DNA from: Bacteroidota bacterium | GTDB lineage: Bacteria > Bacteroidota > Bacteroidia > Chitinophagales > Chitinophagaceae | Direction: 5' to 3' | Length of the DNA stretch: 64,000 nt | NCBI GenBank assembly: GCA_016183765.1 | Contig: JACPEA010000002.1 | Span: 299,832 to 363,831 of the forward strand | Part shown: positions 58,620 to 64,000 of the stretch, one piece after another | How the letters are laid out: every line of letters starts with the position of its first letter | How positions within the stretch are numbered: position 1 is the stretch's first letter | Translations under genes and position numbers: made by a program | The notes under the pieces: model-generated | Seen by the model: only the letters and a program-made list of their open reading frames with translations | What the model was told of the DNA's origin: nothing | Databases searched by the model: none

Positions 58620-61418
58620 TTATTTTGTAGCCGGTGCGGTTACATATAACTCATTGAAGAGGAATTTGAATGTACCATGTGTCTGTGCACGGAAAGTGAT
58701 CTCCGGACCAAACGCAAACAGTTTGCCCTGACCCACATTGGCCACAAATGCGGCCACTCCATCCTGCAGGTAAGATTGTCCCCAGGCCCAACCACTGCGC
58801 AGGGGTTTGTTGGTGGAGAACCAGGCGATCGGTTTTACTGTTCCCTTGAAACTGGCTTCAGGGGTGATCTTGAATACGGGACTGGCATCGAAATACACAT
58901 CGGCCTGTGATGCCATGCCCCAGGCTGCCTGCTGGGTGGAGTCTACACTCACACGCAGGACGCTTCCGGGGATATAATATTTTTCTGCGGCAAGTCTTTG
59001 TTCCTGTCCGTTCACCAGTTCTACCAGCGCATTCCGTACCGGTACACCTACATGGTAGGCCAGGTTGGTGCTGGAGCCCATGGTCACGACCTGTCCGCCC
59101 TCTTCCAGGAATTTTTTCAGTTGCGGGATGGACTTCTCCGCCGTGATCCTGCCCAGCCGGGCACGGTATTCTTCCGGTATGTCTTCTGCATGGGGAGCGC
59201 CACCGCCAAAACCGCCTCTCATCAATGCACCGGCGCCTGGCAGGGCAGGGATGGCCCCATCAACAAAAATGATCACATCGTATTTGCTGCGCAGTCCGCC
59301 GGTATCTATGTCTTTGGGATAGATCAGTTCCACATCAAAGTGGAACTGTTCCATGATGTAGCGCATCCAGCCGGATGGCATGGAACCGCCATACATGTCC
59401 CACAGAGCGATGCGTGATGTTTTGATCTTCTGTAATGCTGTGGCAGCAGGTTTCTTGGACAGGGAAGTCACTTTTACACCTGAAGTGGCCGCTGATTTTT
59501 CCAGCAGGCTTTTGGCTTTGGCAGATGCGGGTACATAGAATGATCCGATGGTTGCATCGGGCTGTGCTTCCTGTAAACGGTATACGTCCAGGCCGGCTTT
59601 CAGCAGGTCGTTGGCGGCTGTGAACGACTGGTTGGCCTGCGCGGTCAGTACATATCCTGCTGCCGCTGCGCTGGTCATAGAACCCGGTACTGTCTGTAAC
59701 TCGCCATAGGGTATGCGTTGAAATGGTCCGTCAAAATTCTCCTGGAACCGGTCGAATTGCACGCCCATAGTATAGGCCAGTGTCCAGCCGGCAGCATCAT
59801 AAGGAGCCACGGGCGGACCTCCGGGATATTGGAAATCGTTGGGGTGATCCTGCGGTTCGAACATATCCAGTACATGCGGGCGGAATGCCTGGTCTGTTTT
59901 TACGATATAGGAACCGGCAGGATATTGTTTTCCTTTTACGGTGAAAGCCTCTGTGGCTTTGTGTACAAGTACCCCTGTCCGGATGAGTGCATTCAGGAAC
60001 CGGGTGGCCGAACCCAGATCGGGTTGGTCGGCGGGTATGATATACCCCCTGGCATCACGCAGGTCGGGATTCTTGAAAACAGAATCGAAATATTTCACGG
60101 GTACCGTGCTCACGCCGCGTTGTGCAGCTGCTGCTTCAGTTTCGCTGGCGGCCGGACGCGGGTTGTTCTTCTGCTGATCGGCCTGGTAGACCTGGTTGAT
60201 CTCTGCCACGCGTTTGGGCGACAGTGTCCAGTAATCCTTCTGCCCACGCTCGATCGAATTCCTGCCCATTTGATACATGTTGAACAGCAACTGGTCGCGG
60301 TTACGGCTGGCATAATCGAGAACGGCATAGTTCAGCGACACGGAATAGTCGATCGACTGCCTGAAATACCATTTCTGGGGCACCACCGGGAAGGGTGTGT
60401 TGCCACTGGGGATCAGTCGCGACGGCACCAGCGGCACTTCAGAAGGGGTGGGGTTACCGATGATCTCGGTCAGCAGTCCCACCATATTGTGGAAATAAGT
60501 GGTGGTACGCAATCCGCCGTTATACCAGGTGGAGAAATTGGAGCCACCGCGTTCCGTATAACCGGGTTTTCCCTCTACGTTCAGGCGGTTGCTCATGGCA
60601 GCGCCCAGTGCGTCGAGACTGGTCACGATCACGGGATCGAATACATAATTGAAGGGATCACGGTATGGTGCACCGGCCACCACGGATCCGGGAGGACCTG
60701 CCTGGTGGTGGTTATACATGACCTGTGGTAGCCACTCGATATACAGTTGGCGGTTGATGTTCTGCGTTTCGCGCAGGTTCATCATGAAGAAGTCGCGGTT
60801 GTTGTCGTGACCGGCATATTTTTCATATAGCCTTGGCACCTGGTTCAAAGAGCGTTTCTCCGGAACGGGATTACGCATATACCAGTTGCTCACCAGTTCC
60901 TGTCCGTCGGGATTGGCGTGGGTGCAGAGAATGATCACGTTGTCGAGGATGCGCTGGGTTTCGGCATCGTTGCGGCTGGTCAGCTGGTACATGATCTCGA
61001 TCAGCTGGTGGGCGCCCACGGTCTCAGTGGCGTGCAGGCCGCCATCGATCCATACCACGGATTTTCCTTCGGCGGCCAATGCACGGGCCTGTTCGGCGGT
61101 AAGACCTTCGGCATAGGCCAGTTTGCGCGAGATCTCCTGGTAGCGATCCAGTTTTTTCTGGTTCTCGGCCGATGTGATGATGAGCATGAACTGTGAGCGG
61201 CCTTCCTCGGTTTTGCCGATGTCCACCAGTTTGGCCCGGTCAGAAGCGGCTGCCAGTTTTTTTACGTAGGCTTCGGTCTGGGTGTACGTGGCAAGCTGGT
61301 AGTTGTCGCCGATGTTGAATCCAAAATGTTCTTTGGGTGTGGGAATGTTTTGTGCGTGCAGCAGGCCGATGCTACATACGAGCAGCAACAGCAGGCCGAT
61401 TTTTTTTCTCAGATGCAT
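58620..61418 (-). CDS. Secreted M14-family zinc carboxypeptidase
   Basis: 932 residues. Signal peptide MHLRKKIGLLLLLVCSIGLL (HAQ). The M14 domain spans about residues 40-400: zinc ligands in GGLHATETVGAHQL (HxxE) and, further on, the CTHANPDGQELVSNWYMRNP region with NRDFFMMN and YNHHQAGPPG. It is followed by a large C-terminal part without a named domain (GFGGGAPHAEDIPEEYRARL, ending TFKFLFNELYVTAPATK) that resembles the class I glutamine-amidotransferase-like tails of related peptidases. Likely digests peptides outside the cell or in the periplasm. The 5' leader carries a perfect 6-bp hairpin (ATCCGT-TTGG-ACGGAT, 61440-61455). Confidence 0.93.
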   Translation of the reverse strand: MHLRKKIGLLLLLVCSIGLLHAQNIPTPKEHFGFNIGDNYQLATYTQTEAYVKKLAAASDRAKLVDIGKTEEGRSQFMLIITSAENQKKLDRYQEISRKLAYAEGLTAEQARALAAEGKSVVWIDGGLHATETVGAHQLIEIMYQLTSRNDAETQRILDNVIILCTHANPDGQELVSNWYMRNPVPEKRSLNQVPRLYEKYAGHDNNRDFFMMNLRETQNINRQLYIEWLPQVMYNHHQAGPPGSVVAGAPYRDPFNYVFDPVIVTSLDALGAAMSNRLNVEGKPGYTERGGSNFSTWYNGGLRTTTYFHNMVGLLTEIIGNPTPSEVPLVPSRLIPSGNTPFPVVPQKWYFRQSIDYSVSLNYAVLDYASRNRDQLLFNMYQMGRNSIERGQKDYWTLSPKRVAEINQVYQADQQKNNPRPAASETEAAAAQRGVSTVPVKYFDSVFKNPDLRDARGYIIPADQPDLGSATRFLNALIRTGVLVHKATEAFTVKGKQYPAGSYIVKTDQAFRPHVLDMFEPQDHPNDFQYPGGPPVAPYDAAGWTLAYTMGVQFDRFQENFDGPFQRIPYGELQTVPGSMTSAAAAGYVLTAQANQSFTAANDLLKAGLDVYRLQEAQPDATIGSFYVPASAKAKSLLEKSAATSGVKVTSLSKKPAATALQKIKTSRIALWDMYGGSMPSGWMRYIMEQFHFDVELIYPKDIDTGGLRSKYDVIIFVDGAIPALPGAGALMRGGFGGGAPHAEDIPEEYRARLGRITAEKSIPQLKKFLEEGGQVVTMGSSTNLAYHVGVPVRNALVELVNGQEQRLAAEKYYIPGSVLRVSVDSTQQAAWGMASQADVYFDASPVFKITPEASFKGTVKPIAWFSTNKPLRSGWAWGQSYLQDGVAAFVANVGQGKLFAFGPEITFRAQTHGTFKFLFNELYVTAPATK

Positions 61419-61912
61419 TACAATTGTTTTGAGGTTCAGATCCGTTTGGACGGATGCAGGGAATTTCTTCCTATAAAAATATCCGTATATCTGTTTCCCG
61501 GAAAATTAATTGACGGATGGAAGAAAGTTCTTTTCTGCAGGATGAAGTTATTATGTCTGTGTACTATAGGATATTATACTGATATCCCGGTTTTGGCCAA
61601 CACGATGCATTCAAAATCAGATAAATTACTACGTAACAAAATAATTTACGGTAAATCATTGATTATTAACGTGTTACGATAAAAATTGAGATCAAATTGA
61701 TAATCATCCAAGAAACAGAATCACTTTGTATTGATCCTGGGTATGATGTAGCAGTCATGTCCGGCCCAAACTGGCTCCAGTTATCGATCGATACAACTTA
61801 TATATCAAAGCCAGCATTTTTAAGACTTAAGAAATATCCAAATGAGCATATTGGCATTACTGCTATCTAAATTTCTCCCAATTTGAACTGTATTTTTGGG
61901 TAAACTTCTGGT
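61419..61912. other. 494-bp divergent intergenic region
   Basis: AT-rich, between the M14 peptidase gene and the response-regulator gene. It contains the leader hairpin of the peptidase gene (61440-61455), a possible 37-codon frame at 61757-61870 that is not supported by a ribosome site, and the response-regulator promoter with an operator-like motif at 61867-61898. Nothing else recognised. Confidence 0.55.
61867..61898 (+). promoter_or_regulatory. Promoter of the two-component operon with motif shared with the next gene
   Basis: CTAAATTTCTCC begins exactly 24 bp before the -7 box TATTTTTG (61891-61898). The same 12-mer stands 24 bp before the -7 box of the gene at 63913. No -33 TTG element is seen, which fits activation by a regulator bound there. 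The start codon is 15 bp after the -7 box. Confidence 0.65.
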
Positions 61913-62587
61913 ATGCATCTGTTGGTGGTAGAAGATGAACAAACACTTCTGCAAAGTATTCTCGAATATTTTGCGCAGGAGGATTTTATCTGTGAGGGTG
62001 TGGTGAATTATGCTTCTGCCGTCAACAAGATTGAAGATTCCGTATACGATTGTATTGTCCTTGATCTCAATCTCCCTGATGGAAACGGATTAAGATTATT
62101 ACAGTATCTACGAAAACTTAAAAAGGATGATTGTGTAATCATTATTTCAGCGCGCAATTCGTTGAAAGATAAAATTGCCGGGCTTGACTTGGGGGCCGAT
62201 GATTATCTTACAAAGCCTTTTCACCTGTCCGAACTCAATGCCCGCATCAAAGCTTTGCTCAGACGAAGGAGCCAGCATACTTCCGATATATTAATTGCAG
62301 GTATATTTTTCATTGACCTGGCAGCACGTACTGCTACCTGCGACGGACAGAAACTATCTCTTACCAAGGGCGAATTTGATCTATTGGTATATCTTGTCAA
62401 TAATAAAAACCGGGTTGTGAGCAGGCAGGCTATTGCTGAACATATTTATGGTGATCAATCCGACAATATACCCTCATTCGATTTTGTGTATTCTCAAATC
62501 AAAAACCTGAAACGTAAACTGAAAGAAAAAGGTCATGATGATCTGATACAGTCCGTATACGGACTGGGCTATAAATTATCACTATGA
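61913..62587 (+). CDS. Response regulator, OmpR family
   Basis: 224 residues. Receiver domain residues 1-115: acidic pocket in VVEDEQ, phosphorylation Asp51 in IVLDLNLPDGNGL, Ser/Thr switch in VIIISARNS, Lys in YLTKPF. The C-terminal winged helix (LTKGEFDLLVYLVNNKNRVV, IPSFDFVYSQIKNLKRKLKE) binds DNA. The stop overlaps the kinase start (ATGAG), so the pair is translationally coupled. A shared promoter motif suggests autoregulation and control of the gene at 63913. Confidence 0.97.
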   Translation: MHLLVVEDEQTLLQSILEYFAQEDFICEGVVNYASAVNKIEDSVYDCIVLDLNLPDGNGLRLLQYLRKLKKDDCVIIISARNSLKDKIAGLDLGADDYLTKPFHLSELNARIKALLRRRSQHTSDILIAGIFFIDLAARTATCDGQKLSLTKGEFDLLVYLVNNKNRVVSRQAIAEHIYGDQSDNIPSFDFVYSQIKNLKRKLKEKGHDDLIQSVYGLGYKLSL

Positions 62588-63849
62588 GTATTCGGCTGCT
62601 GCAAAAAAATATGAGATTTCTGTTGACCTGGCTACCGCTGGTTCTGGTCGGCTGTTCTTTGTTCTTCTATGTGATGCTCCGTATACAGGCGCATCACATG
62701 CAGGATAAGCAATTGCAACTAAAGCAGCGAAATGTATGGGATGCCTTTATTAAAACGAGTGGCAGCATGCCCCTCCATGTTGTAGGCGAATATGATATTG
62801 AGAAAATCAGCGGTGTGCGAAATATAATACCCGGAGATATACGTGATACAAGCATTTACTATCAGGACAAAAAAAAGCAGCTTCCGTTTGAAACCCTTGT
62901 TACCTATCGTAATTGGCAAGGCAATAATTATAATGTAAGGACGTATGTTTCCTCTACGGAAATATCACATTTGATTATCAAAGTTTTTATTGCTGAAACA
63001 GTGATCTTATTACTGTTATTGTTTACTATTATTTTTCTTAATCGCTATAGTGCAAAAAGATTGTGGCAACCATTTTTTGAAACGATGCAGAGAATGGCCA
63101 GTTATGATATTGCTCGTAATCAATCGCTCAATCTTCCTGTCGAAACAGGTATCACTGAGTTCAATACTTTACACAAAGAAATCAATCAACTGATCGATTC
63201 GTCCAATATCGCTTATTATAACCAAAAACAGTTTGTCGAAAATGCTTCGCATGAAATGCAAACACCGCTGGCGATCATTCGATCAAAACTGGAACTGTTG
63301 ATCAATGAGCCCGGTCTCACTGCCAAGAATGCCGCCATTCTTCAGGATATTACAGAAGCAAATGACCGATTGAGCCAGATGAACCGCACGTTGCTCTTGC
63401 TCGCAAAAATTGAAAACAATCAATTTCCTGAAACTGAAACAATCGATATTAACGACTTGCTTTCTCAGCTTCTTGCCAATCTGCAGCAATACCACGAATC
63501 TTTTCCTTCTTTGGAAAATACTGTTAGTTCCGATATAAGTCTTCAGGCCAATCGCTCTCTGATCGAGATTCTTCTTTCCAACCTTCTCAATAATGCCATA
63601 GTTCATAATAGAGAAAACGGCAGGGTCAGAATCATGCTAACCCCTTCCAGGCTCGTGATTTCAAATACGGGTAAAGACTTGCAATATGCCCCCGAAACGC
63701 TGTTTGAGCGTTTTAAAAAGGATTCCTATAGTAGCAAAACCACAGGATTAGGCCTTGCACTGGTAAAACAAATTTGCCTATTGTATGGTTATACAGTCAA
63801 TTACGACTACCGTGATGGTTGGCATACGGTGAGCGTAATATTTGGGTAA
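62584..63849 (+). CDS. Sensor histidine kinase
   Basis: 421 residues. Membrane helices near residues 10-33 and 133-155 enclose an approximately 95-residue periplasmic sensor part. Then come a HAMP-like linker, the HisKA domain (QFVENASHEMQTPLAIIRSK, His near residue 225) and the HATPase domain: N-box EILLSNLLNNAIVHNR, a shortened G1 region (ISNTGKDL), F-box LFERFKK and G2 TTGLGLALVKQICLLYGY. The normal DxGxGI is reduced to NTGKDL, as in related Bacteroidota kinases. Partner of the upstream response regulator; the stimulus is unknown. Confidence 0.94.
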   Translation: MSIRLLQKNMRFLLTWLPLVLVGCSLFFYVMLRIQAHHMQDKQLQLKQRNVWDAFIKTSGSMPLHVVGEYDIEKISGVRNIIPGDIRDTSIYYQDKKKQLPFETLVTYRNWQGNNYNVRTYVSSTEISHLIIKVFIAETVILLLLLFTIIFLNRYSAKRLWQPFFETMQRMASYDIARNQSLNLPVETGITEFNTLHKEINQLIDSSNIAYYNQKQFVENASHEMQTPLAIIRSKLELLINEPGLTAKNAAILQDITEANDRLSQMNRTLLLLAKIENNQFPETETIDINDLLSQLLANLQQYHESFPSLENTVSSDISLQANRSLIEILLSNLLNNAIVHNRENGRVRIMLTPSRLVISNTGKDLQYAPETLFERFKKDSYSSKTTGLGLALVKQICLLYGYTVNYDYRDGWHTVSVIFG

Positions 63850-63858
63850 TATGCCTGC

Positions 63859-63890
63859 CTAAATTTCTCCTAAATCAACTGTTAGCTTTG
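63859..63890 (+). promoter_or_regulatory. Promoter of the downstream gene with operator-like motif
   Basis: CTAAATTTCTCC at 63859, -7 box TAGCTTTG at 63883-63890 (spacing 24 bp), identical in arrangement to the promoter of the response-regulator gene. It starts 10 bp after the kinase stop. Confidence 0.6.
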
Positions 63891-63912
63891 GTAGCAAATA
63901 AGAGTAATCTCT

Positions 63913-64000
63913 ATGCAAACCAGAACGACCTCAATCATTCTTGTTCTTACGGCAATTTTAATTGTTCAGACCTCCATACATGCCCAATCAAACACCGATA
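63913..64000 (+). CDS. Exported protein, only its signal peptide region in window
   Basis: 29 codons from the ATG at 63913. MQTRTTSIILVLTAILIVQT, then SIHAQSNTD, is a signal peptide with probable cleavage after HAQ. Its promoter shares the operator-like motif of the two-component genes, so it is probably their target; efflux or outer-membrane proteins are common in this position, but the identity cannot be told from this fragment. Confidence 0.7.
   Translation, partial: MQTRTTSIILVLTAILIVQTSIHAQSNTD

Noticed and set aside
59718-60731. 337-codon plus-strand reading frame
   Set aside because: Antisense to the M14 peptidase catalytic domain; the composition is that of a mirrored codon pattern.
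61757-61870. 37-codon reading frame upstream of the response regulator
   Set aside because: No ribosome site or promoter and no recognisable motif; the end overlaps the operator-like promoter. Could be a chance frame in AT-rich DNA.

Overview
The window is chromosomal DNA of a Bacteroidota bacterium, most likely from the Chitinophagaceae (inference). The evidence is a PorP/SprF protein paired with a type IX secretion (T9SS) cargo carrying a gliding-motility C-terminal domain, families largely restricted to the phylum (BT_3928-type DoxX protein, DUF4199, HU-CCDC81-like protein, WbqC, the OmpR-type system), Bacteroidota -7 boxes (TAnnTTTG) in front of many genes, weak Shine-Dalgarno sequences, and several TTG/GTG starts. 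About 63 protein genes and one complete tRNA are called. No rRNA, prophage, CRISPR array or intact transposase gene was seen.

Layout. 1-4.4 kb: TPR protein (cut at the left edge), outer-membrane barrel, HU-like membrane protein and a methyltransferase. 4.4-15.3 kb: mostly minus strand (glutaminyl cyclase, FAD oxidoreductase, YchF, sirtuin, EVE protein, LutA-like protein, RibH, TPR protein, PdhA, PruA), with one plus-strand SpmA-SpmB fusion. 15.4-19.4 kb: GlmU-like protein, TpiA, LepA. 19.5-27.4 kb: minus-strand cell-surface block with a complete GDP-D-glycero-D-manno-heptose pathway (HddA, GmhA, HddC, GmhB), two glycosyltransferases, a DUF4199 protein and a PyrC-like protein that has lost its metal ligands. 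27.4-28 kb: a tRNA-Pro(GGG) gene preceded by a small GIY-YIG gene and a second copy of the 5' half of the tRNA. 28-41 kb: housekeeping genes (Ndk, NrnA, FKBP, FolP, RecF, PyrR, PyrB, CoaD, PyrE). 41-50 kb: LEA14-like and WbqC proteins, a 1212-residue T9SS cargo with PorP/SprF, and a BlaR/BlaI pair. 50-61.4 kb: membrane pyrophosphatase, serine hydrolase, SerA, CutC, glycosylasparaginase and a secreted M14 peptidase. 61.9-64 kb: a two-component system followed by its probable target gene, cut by the right edge.

The most unusual content lies between genes. At least seven intergenic sites carry inverted tracts built from short words in strict register (7 bp in six cases, 9 bp in one). Their sequences differ from site to site, and six of the seven begin at or within about 10 bp of a stop codon. 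One site, inside the pyrR-pyrB interval, encloses a four-helix-bundle gene between oppositely oriented heptamer tracts and looks like a small mobile or selfish unit; the others may be gene-less relatives. A second possible new element is the 333-bp GIY-YIG unit that carries 27 nt of the tRNA-Pro 5' half (31 nt of identity with the upstream T-run). A 142-bp MITE with IS903-like ends and a 9-bp target duplication has inserted into one heptamer tract without disturbing its register.

All calls come from reading the sequence. Family assignments rest on remembered motifs, not on searches.
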